Origin: Bifidobacterium cebidarum
GTDB lineage: Bacteria > Actinomycetota > Actinomycetes > Actinomycetales > Bifidobacteriaceae
Length of the DNA stretch: 64,000 nt
Assembly (NCBI RefSeq): GCF_009193305.1
Contig: NZ_WBVS01000002.1
Coordinates: 124,001 to 188,000 of the forward strand
Direction of reading: 5' to 3'
The notes beneath the pieces are model-generated. The model was not told where the DNA came from, ran no database searches, and saw only the letters and a program-made list of their open reading frames with translations. Shown one piece after another: positions 35,256-44,637 of this stretch (positions within the stretch are counted from its first letter, which is position 1; every line of letters starts with the position of its first letter). The translations under genes and the position numbers were made by a program.

Positions 35256-36197
35256 ATGAATGGCAAGGTAAGGGTGCATGGTCATTTCAATGGCCTGAAG
35301 ACTACGCTGTTGTTTGGTCTGATGTGGGCCATCATCATGCTGATTTGGTGGGCCACCGGCGGCAGCCGCGGCACGCTCGGCATTTATATTCTGATTGGCC
35401 TGGGCACTACTTTTGCCTCCTATTGGTTCTCCGACAAGCTCGCCATCGCCTCGATGGGCGCGCACGAGGTCACCGAGCAGCAGGCCCCGGAAATCTACGG
35501 CATCGTGCGCGAGCTCAGCGCCAAGGCCGGCAAGCCGATGCCGCGCATCTACATCGCGCCCACGATGAGTCCCAATGCATTCGCCACCGGCCGCAACGAA
35601 CGCCATGCAGCCGTCTGCTGCACCCAGGGCATCCTGCAGATTCTCAACGCCCGCGAATTGCGCGGTGTGCTGGGCCATGAGTTGATGCACGTCTACAATC
35701 ACGACATTCTGACCTCCGCCGTCGCCTCCGCAATGGCCACGGTGATTTCCTACCTTGGTTATTCGCTGATGTACTTCGGCGGCGGCTCGCGCGACAGTCG
35801 CGAGGGCGGCTCCGGTGGACTGGGTTTGATTGGTGTGCTGCTGAGCGCGATTCTGGCACCGATTGCGGCGTCTTTGGTGCAGATGGCCATCTCCCGCACG
35901 CGTGAATATGATGCCGATGAAGACGGCAGCCTCCTGACCGGCGACCCTGAGGCGCTGGCCTCTGCCCTGAACAAGATTTCCTATGGCGCTCAGACCACGC
36001 CGATGCGTAAAACCGCGGGCACCCAGTCGGTGAGCGCGATGATGATCGCCAACCCGTTCTCTTCGGTCGGTTTCTCGAAACTGTTCTCCACCCATCCGCC
36101 GACCGACCAGCGCATCGCCCGATTGATGCAGATGGCCCAGGAGATGAACGGCGGCCAGCCTCTCGCCGCGCCATATTCCGTGCACGCGCTGCGATAG
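35256..36197 (+). CDS. htpX: HtpX-family membrane zinc metalloprotease (M48)
   Basis: A 313-residue membrane protease that degrades misfolded membrane proteins. Two hydrophobic helices lie at about residues 15-60, the zinc site HELMH is at 141-145, two more hydrophobic segments follow, and the third zinc ligand lies in REYDADEDG. The ATG at 35256 (MNGKVRVHGHFNGLKT) matches the usual HtpX start; the open frame reaches 133 codons further upstream into the previous gene and is not used. Confidence 0.93.
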   Translation: MNGKVRVHGHFNGLKTTLLFGLMWAIIMLIWWATGGSRGTLGIYILIGLGTTFASYWFSDKLAIASMGAHEVTEQQAPEIYGIVRELSAKAGKPMPRIYIAPTMSPNAFATGRNERHAAVCCTQGILQILNARELRGVLGHELMHVYNHDILTSAVASAMATVISYLGYSLMYFGGGSRDSREGGSGGLGLIGVLLSAILAPIAASLVQMAISRTREYDADEDGSLLTGDPEALASALNKISYGAQTTPMRKTAGTQSVSAMMIANPFSSVGFSKLFSTHPPTDQRIARLMQMAQEMNGGQPLAAPYSVHALR

Positions 36198-36273
36198 TCA
36201 GCCGAGCGTGTGCTACAGTAGCTATCTGTGCGTCACTCGCAACTGGTGGTTTTCGGTTGCCCCTGAAGCACAC

Positions 36274-36344
36274 GCGGACATAGTTCATCGGTAGAATGAA
36301 AGCTTCCCAAGCTTTAGAGGCGGGTTCGACTCCCGTTGTCCGCT
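36274..36344 (+). tRNA. tRNA-Gly (CCC)
   Basis: A 71-base cloverleaf with acceptor arms GCGGACA/TGTCCGC, D-loop TTCATCGGTAGAA, anticodon loop TTCCCAA (anticodon CCC) and T-loop GGTTCGACTCC. CCA is not encoded. Confidence 0.97.
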
Positions 36345-36635
36345 CTTGTTGTTCTCTTTGATCCCGAGATTTCTCTGAATTGCGGTCTGCACTCTGTGTG
36401 CCACGGACTCCGAAGTGAGAGCGCTCGGCCAGTGATATTCATATCGCATCCTGAGCTTGGAATGCGTTGGCCTGTGCCCAAAACGGGGGTGAAAATCTCA
36501 TAATAGGGGTATATAACGGGGGATTTTCTGCATTTTAGGGTGGATTAATCTTATACTCCGTCTCAGAGTCATACGGATTCCGGCTGAGGTGAGAGCCGGG
36601 CCGTACTGCGAGAAGAGGCGAAGGAGATAAGTCCT

Positions 36636-39600
36636 ATGCGTAAGAACGATAGAAAACGCGTTGGGGGGGGGGTATTCTCCAAGCTAACTCATCGTGTCAT
36701 AGCCGGTTTGGTCGCGGGCGCGATGCTGTTTGTGGGGGTGCCTGTGGCCTCTGCTGTGGAGGCCGTGCCACAGAGTGATGATTCAACGAAGAATGAGTCG
36801 GCCCTGTTGGATAGTGCCCTTCAAAAGCTGTCTGATCCCGCAAGCGGCGGCGAGCTGACGGATGCTGAGCGCGAATCGTTGAACTCCGAATCGATTCAGT
36901 CATATCAGCAGCGACTGCTCAGCAATGTTCCCACCACGGCGGCAACCGGAAGCTGCTCTCCTGATCAATGGTCTTGGAATCAGGCGAATCTCTCGGATTC
37001 CAACGTAGCTACTTATGTAGGGCGCACCCTGTGGGTAGGCGTGCCTGACGGCAAGAAGAATCCAGCGCATGCTGACGACTTCAGGTACGACGGTACCAGT
37101 GCGGTTAGCGGTGGTGGAACCTACCCGAACAATCCTGGTTGGACCGTAGAGTTTGAAGGCCGAACTGTAGTGGGCTGGGATGTTCGTGGACATCTCAACA
37201 GAAACATGAGCCTCTCCGGCGCTGCGTGGGGTGCCGGCTTCCCCGCTCATGGAGATACTCTGGGTGTTCTTGGCAGTGTGGGCGCTCTTAGGGGCTCCAC
37301 TGCGAGGGATCCAGGCGTCTTTACCTCGGATAAGTCAAGAATCGGTAATCAGATTCTCAACTTGCCGGGAACAAATCAGACGTCTTTGGTGAGCGTCAAT
37401 GGGTCGACGCAGGGCCTCAAAGACGATGCCCTGAGGCTTACCGACGAGAAGGGTGTGACAACCGATTACAACGGTTACGCCGATAAAATCAGGGCACTGT
37501 CCGACTCGTTTGACGCGACGAAGCCAACAGCTGGCGTGGTGTTCGATAATGTGAACTTCGGCTCGACTTCTGAAGCGACGCTTGCCCCGGCAGAGGATAT
37601 GTGGTTCCCGGGTAATGATGCTCCACTTCCTGGGGCAGAGAACGGTCACCCTGACAGCGGCAATGGCAAGGAGCTCGTGGAAGGCTACTGGAAGCGCGTT
37701 ATTCGTGTGAGGATGAATAGCGAAGGCATGGTCACGTTTACTGGCGACGGAGGAGAAGACGGCACCCAGAATACGGATCACACTCTTCAGGTGTTCACGC
37801 TGAATATGAATGCGGTGAATGCAGCATATGAAAAGAACCACTGGACAGGCATCAGCTACAGCTTCAAGAACATTCCACAAGGTGCGAAGGTGCTGGTCAA
37901 TGTGGTGAACAAGGACGAAAACGGCAACAGTATTTCGAGCGATATCAACTTCCATACTGGTTGGCGCCTGTGGTGGAACGGCACTCAGGTGGCCCACCAG
38001 TACCGTGCGGATAATACAACTCAGAACAAACTCGTCACTGCGTCAAGCTCGATTATGTGGAACTTCTCCAGCGTGGATAAAGATCATAAGCTGGTTATTG
38101 CCAATGACGATAGCTGGCAGACACTGCCTGATGCAGCAAAGCCGTCGAAGGATGGCATCACCACGCAGCATGCAGACGCTGAGGCTGGTGTAATCGGTAG
38201 TGTGCTGGCTGCAAATGCAGGTCGTACTGAATTGTGGACGTCTTCGAACGGTAAGTTCTTGGTCGGCGGCGATCTGTGGGTTTCCCAGGATTACGACGGC
38301 TGGACCAAGTACGGTGTCGGTATGTCAATCGAACGCCACAACTTCCCGTGGATGGGCAACGCCAGCATTTCCTGCCCGACCACCGGCACCGTGGAATGGT
38401 CGAAGGTGGACAAAGACTCGACCTCGAAGGTGCTTTCTGGTTCCGAGTGGAAGATTGTTTCCTTGGATGGCAGCGGTGTGAACAAAACCGTGGTGGATAA
38501 TGGCGAGAATGATGCCGATACGCGTCCGGGTTACTTGCAAGTGACCGGTTTACCGGTTAATAAGGATCTATATCTGCAGGAGACCAAGGCTCCGGATGGC
38601 TATGATCTTGGACTGGCGCCGACTTACAAGTTCCAAGTGGATGGCAATGGCGTGACCAAATTGACTACGAATGGTGTGACAGACGGCAAGGTGAAGAACA
38701 CCGCATATCAAGGCAAGGCGGCTTGGTATAAGGTTGACGCCGCTGACGATCAGAAGCTACTTGCTGGTTCTGAGTGGTTGCTTACGTGCTCGAGTGGTGA
38801 CTGCACAAGTCTGGAAGAAAACAATATTCCGTGGAGCCGCAAGATTGTGGATAAGGTATCCAAGGATGATGACCGTAACGAAGCTCAGTGGGATTGGAGT
38901 GAGGTCCCTGGCTATATCGTGATACAAAATCTCCCTTTGAATAGTTCCTATACGTTGGAGGAGACTAAGGCCCCGGATGGTTATCAGCTGAATACGAGCA
39001 CGTACACGCTGAATGTTACAGACCCGTATTCCTATGCGTATCCGACGCTTCAGGGTCAAGAAGTGCAGAGAATCCTGAACGAGAAGCGTGTAGGCTCCGT
39101 GACTTGGTATAAGGGAGAAAGCGGCCTTTTGATTGATGGTTCTGAATGGAAGGTCACAGGACCATGCAAGAGCGTTGGATGTACAGCGTCTGCTGATTCT
39201 TCAGCTTCAACAGTGAAGGTTGTGGACGACGGGGAAAATGATTCCTCGGATACTCCGGGTGAACTGAAACTGACAGGCTTGGATTTCGGTAATTACACGA
39301 TTGTGGAGACGAAAGCCCCGGAGGGGCACATCATTGATACGACGCCGCATAATTTCTCGATTATGGATCAAGACGGACAACGTGATTACGAGTTCGGCTA
39401 TATATTCAATAACCAAAGCGGTATGGAAATTTCATGGCGCAAGGTTGACGAGGACGATGCCAATAAGTTGCTTGCTGGCTCGGTCTGGACATTGTCTTGT
39501 GTCTCGTCAACAGGTTTGAGTGCTGCTGATCAAAGTCAGTACTGCAATCCCACGGAGCGTGAGATTGCAGATAACGGGCCTTATGATACAAAGCCCGACG

Positions 39601-40751
39601 ATGATGGTGTGATCGCTACCATGATTCCGCAATACAGCAGCATGACTAGTGCATACAGCATTCAGTACAAACTGGTTGAAAAGACAGCTCCTAAGGGATA
39701 TGTGACGAATCCGAACGATTATTGGACGTTCACCATTTCGAAAAAGGCTGGATGGCAGAGCTTAACCCACTATACGTGGGCTGATAAAGACGGCAATCTG
39801 CTAACGCCGAGTAATAATACGAACGCACAACTGGCTCCGGATATTAAGAATCGTCAGCAGCCTGGACAGCTGTTATGGTACAAAGCTGATGGCTCACAGG
39901 GGAACACAGGCAGTAATCGATTGACTGGCTCTGAGTGGAATTTGCGTGCGGTGAAGCCTGTGAAGGGTTCTGGCACGGACTGGTCGGCATGTTCATATGG
40001 CGATGTTGGTTGCGATATTGCGGCAGGTTCTTCGGTGCTAGTGCCGAATATGCCGGATGGTACTTTTATGACGAAAAAGGACCTAAAGCCTGGTGATTAT
40101 GTGCTTACGGAGACGAAGGCTCCTGAAGGATATTATTTGCCGTCTCCGCATCCGTCGTATTACGTGACGGTCAAGCCCGGCGGTACGGCATACGTCAACG
40201 CCAACGGGCGTGTGGATAATTATGAACCAGTACAGCCGAAGTGGAAGAAAATGAATTCGACCACACCAGGGAAATATCTTCCTGGCTCGGAATGGCGGTT
40301 GACTAATACCGCGGATATCTATGACACGATTACTGTGGCCGACAATGATGGTAGTACCGATCTTGATGGGGCCGTTGGCTATCTCCAGGTACAGATTAAT
40401 CCGAAGCGTAGGGCCACAGAAAAGGAGCCAATCCAGTACACGCTGGTGGAAACCAAAGCTCCAAGCGGCTACATACTGGACAAAACCGAGTACACATTGA
40501 GTGTCTGGTATGACGCCACAAAGACGAACTGGTGGGATCAAACCCATTGGTTCTGGACGTGGAAGACTCCGCCGACGGCAAGTGGTGTTGCGTTGCTGGT
40601 GAAGAATTCTCCTTATCTCTTGCCGCTGACCGGTGGCGTGGGGACTGCGCGCGGGATGCTCGCCATTGGTGGCGGACTGGCGCTGTTCATCGTCGTGGCC
40701 GGGGCCATTTGGCACGAGTGGCGCAAGCGCAAGGAGGAGCTGCTCCTTTGA
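36636..40751 (+). CDS. large sortase-anchored (tip-type) pilin with multiple Cna-B/SpaA domains
   Basis: A 1371-residue surface protein: basic N-terminus, signal peptide (about residues 20-45), a large adhesive region to about residue 585, at least six Cna-B/SpaA-type repeats marked by E-boxes (ETKAPDGY, ETKAPEGH, EKTAPKGY, ETKAPSGY), a LPLTG sortase motif, a membrane helix and a basic tail. Such repeats form self-made isopeptide bonds. The size and its position before a major pilin fit a minor or tip pilin. Coding is less GC-rich than in the neighbours. GAAGGAGAT precedes the ATG, and a G10 tract sits at codons 10-13. Confidence 0.93.
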   Translation: MRKNDRKRVGGGVFSKLTHRVIAGLVAGAMLFVGVPVASAVEAVPQSDDSTKNESALLDSALQKLSDPASGGELTDAERESLNSESIQSYQQRLLSNVPTTAATGSCSPDQWSWNQANLSDSNVATYVGRTLWVGVPDGKKNPAHADDFRYDGTSAVSGGGTYPNNPGWTVEFEGRTVVGWDVRGHLNRNMSLSGAAWGAGFPAHGDTLGVLGSVGALRGSTARDPGVFTSDKSRIGNQILNLPGTNQTSLVSVNGSTQGLKDDALRLTDEKGVTTDYNGYADKIRALSDSFDATKPTAGVVFDNVNFGSTSEATLAPAEDMWFPGNDAPLPGAENGHPDSGNGKELVEGYWKRVIRVRMNSEGMVTFTGDGGEDGTQNTDHTLQVFTLNMNAVNAAYEKNHWTGISYSFKNIPQGAKVLVNVVNKDENGNSISSDINFHTGWRLWWNGTQVAHQYRADNTTQNKLVTASSSIMWNFSSVDKDHKLVIANDDSWQTLPDAAKPSKDGITTQHADAEAGVIGSVLAANAGRTELWTSSNGKFLVGGDLWVSQDYDGWTKYGVGMSIERHNFPWMGNASISCPTTGTVEWSKVDKDSTSKVLSGSEWKIVSLDGSGVNKTVVDNGENDADTRPGYLQVTGLPVNKDLYLQETKAPDGYDLGLAPTYKFQVDGNGVTKLTTNGVTDGKVKNTAYQGKAAWYKVDAADDQKLLAGSEWLLTCSSGDCTSLEENNIPWSRKIVDKVSKDDDRNEAQWDWSEVPGYIVIQNLPLNSSYTLEETKAPDGYQLNTSTYTLNVTDPYSYAYPTLQGQEVQRILNEKRVGSVTWYKGESGLLIDGSEWKVTGPCKSVGCTASADSSASTVKVVDDGENDSSDTPGELKLTGLDFGNYTIVETKAPEGHIIDTTPHNFSIMDQDGQRDYEFGYIFNNQSGMEISWRKVDEDDANKLLAGSVWTLSCVSSTGLSAADQSQYCNPTEREIADNGPYDTKPDDDGVIATMIPQYSSMTSAYSIQYKLVEKTAPKGYVTNPNDYWTFTISKKAGWQSLTHYTWADKDGNLLTPSNNTNAQLAPDIKNRQQPGQLLWYKADGSQGNTGSNRLTGSEWNLRAVKPVKGSGTDWSACSYGDVGCDIAAGSSVLVPNMPDGTFMTKKDLKPGDYVLTETKAPEGYYLPSPHPSYYVTVKPGGTAYVNANGRVDNYEPVQPKWKKMNSTTPGKYLPGSEWRLTNTADIYDTITVADNDGSTDLDGAVGYLQVQINPKRRATEKEPIQYTLVETKAPSGYILDKTEYTLSVWYDATKTNWWDQTHWFWTWKTPPTASGVALLVKNSPYLLPLTGGVGTARGMLAIGGGLALFIVVAGAIWHEWRKRKEELLL
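36663..36672 (+). repeat. G10 homopolymer in the pilin reading frame
   Basis: Ten consecutive G lie at codons 10-13 of the large pilin gene, preceded by GTT. With ten G the frame is open. With nine the frame reads YSPS and stops within four codons, and with eleven it stops about 40 codons later. This is the design of a slipped-strand phase switch. Confidence 0.92.
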
Positions 40752-40789
40752 ATCGCGGACCGTCGCTCCGCTCAGGGCAGTGACTGTGC

Positions 40790-40865
40790 AGGCTCCGCCT
40801 GCGGTCTCTCCCTCAGCCAGCCTCACGGCTGCCAGCTCCCTCGTCAGAGGGAGCCAGAAGCAGAA
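40790..40865. repeat. CTCCCTCAG/GAGGGAGCC intergenic element
   Basis: CTCCCTCAGCCAGCCT leads into GGCTGCCA and then the perfect hairpin GCTCCCTC-GTCA-GAGGGAGC (40835-40854). From general knowledge, intergenic elements of this layout (a CTCTCC.TCAG lead, a small GC hairpin, then a CTCCC/GGGAG hairpin) are common in genomes of unrelated gut bacteria. It lies just after the tip pilin stop. Confidence 0.6.
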
Positions 40866-40963
40866 GACCAGCCGGTCGTAAGGCCGTCTACTTCTCGATA
40901 ACTAAACAGTAATTAAAGACTTCCCACTGTGTGAGGTGCATTGCATGGTGGGTATGCATAAGG

Positions 40964-41008
40964 CCGTTCGGCGGCGTGGTTCATTGGCGTGAGTGCGCCG
41001 CCGAACGG
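40964..41008 (+). promoter_or_regulatory. perfect 13-bp hairpin between the two pilin genes
   Basis: CCGTTCGGCGGCG (40964-40976) and CGCCGCCGAACGG (40996-41008) are exact complements around a 19-base loop, 88 bases before the major pilin start. There is no T-run, so it may be an mRNA processing or stabilising structure that lets the major pilin outnumber the tip pilin. Confidence 0.7.
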
Positions 41009-41096
41009 GTGATTGCAGTTGGTATTAACCACAATCAGCCTCCAGTCTACCGGTGTAGGAAGCCGGCCAAGGGGGCGGAGAAAGGAATGATCTCTG

Positions 41097-42872
41097 ATGA
41101 AGGGTTCATTGTTGAAGAAGGGGTTCGCCGCCCTTGCCGCCTTCGCGGTCGGCATCAGCGGCCTGGCCCTGGGCGTCACCACCGCCAGTGCGGCTGTAGT
41201 GGCTCCGACCGCTAAGACGATCACGATCACGGGTGACGAGTCCCAGCTGACGGGTCACACGTTCACCGTGGCCAAGATCGGCGCATACGACGCGTCTGGT
41301 GACACGGCCGCGGTGAAGACCGCTACCCCCGGTGTGACCGCCCAGAATATTACGGACGCGTTGACGGCCGCCGGCGTGACTGGCGCTTCGGCGAATGAGG
41401 ATCCGCTGGAGTGGGCGATTGAGAACACGAAGCTGGACCAGTCGGGCGAACCGAACTGGTACGGCACGGGCGCGAGCCGCAAGTTCGCGGACGCCCTGGC
41501 CAAGACCGTGACGTTCACGGCCCCGGCTTCCACCGATGACACGGCCGCGGGCCAGCGCGTGCTGACCGTGGCGGAGCCTGGCCTGTACCTGGTGAAGGAC
41601 ACGGCTCCGGCGGACCATGCGTCGACCACGTCCCTGACGATCATGGTGGGCACCGCGTGGACTCCCACCGCCGGTGGCACCGCGATCGCCGAGGGCACGG
41701 TGAAGATGAAGAACCAGGTGCCGAACATCAGCAAGGACATCAAGACCCCGACTCCGCAGGCCGGCAAGGACGTGACCTACACGCTGACCTCGAAGGTGCC
41801 GAACTACGTGGGCTACCGCATCAAGAACTACCAGTACCGTCTGGTCGATAGCTTCCAGCAGGGCGTGGCTCCGTCCAAGATCTACTACACGGGCGCGAAC
41901 GACCTGACCGTGACCGTGGCCGGCAAGGAACTGACCAAGGACCAGTACACGGTGACTTACTACACGGTCGAGAACCCGCCGGTCAGCCTCACCGCGAGCA
42001 ACGCGAGCGTGACCACGGACCCGAAGCAGGCCAAGAGCTTCCGTGTGGACCTGTCCAAGTACGTGCGGTCCCTGTCCGGCAATAACACACCGGGCGACGA
42101 TGACGTGTTCACCACTGAGACGAACATCGGCGCCGCGGTTCTGGTGACCTACAAGGCTCACGTGGTCGGCGACCTGTCCCAGGGCGCGATCAACAAGCCG
42201 GGCGTCGAGTACTCGAACAACCCGACCGAGGCCAACGACGGCGACACCCCCGGCCACAACCCGGGCCCGGAGAAGAAGATCTTCAACTTCCCGTTCAAGA
42301 TCAAGAAGACCGACAAGCAGGGCAACGTGCTGTCCGGCGCGTCCTTCAAGATCGAAGGCGCCGACGGCACCACGATGGACGCCATCACCAAGACCTCCGC
42401 TGCCGGCGGCATCGTGTCGTTCACCGGCCTGGGCGACGTAACCAACACCAGCGGCCAGTTCACCCTGACCTACAAGGTCACCGAGACCCAGGCCCCGCTG
42501 ATTGCCGGCACCCAGGACCACTACCAGCTGCCCTCCAACGCGTGGTTCACCCTGAAGATCACCGGCAACATCGTCAAGACCACCGACGGTTCGGTCGCCA
42601 AGGTCGAGAACCTGACCTACACGGTCGTGGACGGCAACCTGAAGAACTACATCACCGCCGGCACGGATAAGAACGGTGTGGTCACCGGCAACGACGGCGC
42701 CAACCCGTCCGTCGTGCAGGTCACCCTGTACAACGCGAAGAACATCACCGAGCTGCCGCTCACCGGTGGCATGGGCACCGCCCTGTTCACCGTGATCGCC
42801 GTGCTCCTCGCGGGTGCCGCCGCCACGGTGTTCGCCAAGAGCCGCCGCACCAGCAAGGCCCTCCAGGCCTGA
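41097..42872 (+). CDS. major pilin (FimA-type, isopeptide-forming, LPXTG)
   Basis: A 591-residue pilus shaft subunit: signal peptide ending near TTASAA, an N-terminal domain, a fimbrial isopeptide domain from about residue 205, a Cna-B domain (about 395-530) with E-box VTETQAP, then LPLTG, a membrane helix and basic residues. The segment GTVKMKNQ stands where the pilin-motif lysine is usually found. Coding is markedly more GC-biased than in the tip pilin gene. AGAAAGGA lies upstream of the ATG. A class C sortase gene usually follows, but none is present in this window. Confidence 0.92.
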   Translation: MKGSLLKKGFAALAAFAVGISGLALGVTTASAAVVAPTAKTITITGDESQLTGHTFTVAKIGAYDASGDTAAVKTATPGVTAQNITDALTAAGVTGASANEDPLEWAIENTKLDQSGEPNWYGTGASRKFADALAKTVTFTAPASTDDTAAGQRVLTVAEPGLYLVKDTAPADHASTTSLTIMVGTAWTPTAGGTAIAEGTVKMKNQVPNISKDIKTPTPQAGKDVTYTLTSKVPNYVGYRIKNYQYRLVDSFQQGVAPSKIYYTGANDLTVTVAGKELTKDQYTVTYYTVENPPVSLTASNASVTTDPKQAKSFRVDLSKYVRSLSGNNTPGDDDVFTTETNIGAAVLVTYKAHVVGDLSQGAINKPGVEYSNNPTEANDGDTPGHNPGPEKKIFNFPFKIKKTDKQGNVLSGASFKIEGADGTTMDAITKTSAAGGIVSFTGLGDVTNTSGQFTLTYKVTETQAPLIAGTQDHYQLPSNAWFTLKITGNIVKTTDGSVAKVENLTYTVVDGNLKNYITAGTDKNGVVTGNDGANPSVVQVTLYNAKNITELPLTGGMGTALFTVIAVLLAGAAATVFAKSRRTSKALQA

Positions 42873-42879
42873 GCTGACC

Positions 42880-42960
42880 GTTGGAAGCGAGTTGGGTTCC
42901 AGTTCGCTTCCAACTAGCTAATCGAGGAGGTCCGCGGATATATTTCTGCGGGCCTCCTCG
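42880..42960 (+). terminator. double hairpin after the major pilin gene
   Basis: GTTGGAAGCGA/TCGCTTCCAAC (42880-42914) is followed by CGAGGAGG.CCGC/GCGG.CCTCCTCG (42923-42960). The second is the likelier terminator. They close the pilin unit before the next gene. Confidence 0.75.
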
Positions 42961-43081
42961 CATAAATCAATCACGCTTAACGCTATCAATCATTTGTTGA
43001 AGCAGTAGCTATCACAACTGAACTAATCAGCAAAGACGTTGATGAATCATATCCGACGTTGACGCGGAGAAATAGACGCTT

Positions 43082-43495
43082 ATGAAGTATGGGAAAAGGG
43101 TGTTCCGGGACGAGGAAGTGGAATACCTCAATACGTTGCCGGCGGTGCGGCATGCTTCGCCAACGCGCATTACCTATGAGGATGCGTTCAAATTGGAATG
43201 CCTTGCTCGCGACCGCAAAGGCGAATCGCCTACGCGTGTGTTTCGCGAATACGGGCTTGCTCCCGAAGTGTTGGGGCCCAAGCGCATCGAGCGATGCATG
43301 AGCCGATGGCGCTCCGATCCCAGTCTGCAAGATGCTCTGAATAAAGACGGCGATATGAATCCAATGCTCTCGAACGACAACGAAGACCGACGAGAGCGGC
43401 TGATTCGTGAGCAGGCCATGCACATCGTCACACTGGAGAACGAAGTGCGTCGGTTGCGCGCCATCCTCAAACGAGAGCGCCGCGTAAACGAGTAA
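43082..43495 (+). CDS. HTH and coiled-coil protein, transposase-OrfA-like
   Basis: A 137-residue protein with a possible helix-turn-helix (about residues 30-80) and a C-terminal coiled coil (about 105-135, TLENEVRRLRAILKRE). This layout resembles the small OrfA proteins of IS3-type elements, but no OrfB or terminal repeats are seen. It may be a domesticated DNA-binding protein. It stands at the place where a pilus sortase gene would be expected. Family assignment is tentative. Confidence 0.6.
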   Translation: MKYGKRVFRDEEVEYLNTLPAVRHASPTRITYEDAFKLECLARDRKGESPTRVFREYGLAPEVLGPKRIERCMSRWRSDPSLQDALNKDGDMNPMLSNDNEDRRERLIREQAMHIVTLENEVRRLRAILKRERRVNE

Positions 43496-43537
43496 TTCAG
43501 TCGTGTCGTTCGCGCAGCGGGCGTATTGTGAGCGGCT

Positions 43538-44539
43538 GTGACATCTCCTGCAACCAACCCAGCTGACCCACAGCAGCAGTCGTCGGCGCAGTCGCATCGC
43601 ATAGGTCAATCCAAGCGGTCTGTCAGGCGCACAGCCAAGCGCACGCCGACCTTCGAACGCACCCCGCACGACATTCTGGTCGGCGCATTGCTGGTGCTAG
43701 CGGGCGGAACCTTGTGGGGCGTCAACGCCACCGTATCCAAACTGCTGATGGGCAGCTACCATGCCGACCCGCTGTGGATCGCATGCGTGCGCGAACTCGC
43801 GGCCGGCGCGATCTTCATCGCATGCTCCGGCGCGTTTACGCCCAAGCTGCTGATTGGCGCGCTCAAGGACCGCGGTTCATACCTCAAGCTGGTGGCGTGC
43901 TCGCTGATTTGCGTGCTGTTCGTGCAGGTCGCATACCTCAAAGCCATCGACTGGACCAATTCCGGCACAGCCACCGTGCTGCAGACGCTGAATCTGCTCT
44001 TCGTGCTGGCCATCGTATGCGTGCGCGGGCAGCGGTTGCCGCGCGTAAAGGAGAGTATCGGCATTGCTCTGGCGTTTGCCGGCACTGTGCTCATCGCCAC
44101 CGGGGGCGACCTGAGCCAGCTGAGTCTGCCGCTCGCCGGCCTGTTTTGGGGACTATTGGATGCTTTGTGCACTTCCATCATGTCTATTGCGCCGATTGCG
44201 ATGATGGCGCGGTGGGGCAACTTCACCGTCAACGGCATCATGTTCGTGATTTCCGGGCTGATTCTGCTGCCGATTGTGCGGCCGTGGGCCACTGCGCCTT
44301 CGTTGGACGCGTTCGGACTGATGCTGGTTGCGTTCACGATTGTCGGCGGCACGTTTGGCGCGTATTGGCTGTTTTTGGCCGGAACGCAGCGGTGTGGGGC
44401 GATGCGCGCCACGATGCTCGGCACCAGCGAGCCAGTCACCGCCACGATCACGGGTGTGCTGTTCGCCGGGGCCGTGTTCACGCCTACCGATCTGGCCGGA
44501 TTCGCGATGATCCTCATCATGGTGTTCCTGGTGCGGTAG
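43538..44539 (+). CDS. EamA/DMT-family transporter
   Basis: A 333-residue membrane protein with about ten hydrophobic helices in two EamA repeats, starting at GGTLWGVNATVSKLL after a basic 45-residue N-terminal tail. The start is a GTG at 43538. Related bacterial proteins export metabolites or drugs; the substrate is unknown. It is distinct from the YddG-like gene at 10.5 kb, as it lacks the VNYLWP motif. Confidence 0.85.
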   Translation: MTSPATNPADPQQQSSAQSHRIGQSKRSVRRTAKRTPTFERTPHDILVGALLVLAGGTLWGVNATVSKLLMGSYHADPLWIACVRELAAGAIFIACSGAFTPKLLIGALKDRGSYLKLVACSLICVLFVQVAYLKAIDWTNSGTATVLQTLNLLFVLAIVCVRGQRLPRVKESIGIALAFAGTVLIATGGDLSQLSLPLAGLFWGLLDALCTSIMSIAPIAMMARWGNFTVNGIMFVISGLILLPIVRPWATAPSLDAFGLMLVAFTIVGGTFGAYWLFLAGTQRCGAMRATMLGTSEPVTATITGVLFAGAVFTPTDLAGFAMILIMVFLVR

Positions 44540-44637
44540 CGCGCAGGTGCAGATTTTTACCGAGATGTGACCAATTGCACAGCCATACGTAACCGAGCGG
44601 GCGCCTGGGCGGGCAGGGCGCGAGACATAATGAAACC

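Noticed and set aside
42873..43537. Sortase gene or fragment after the major pilin
   Set aside because: No frame in the gap shows a sortase-like TLxTC or signature Arg/His; only the HTH/coiled-coil protein fits.
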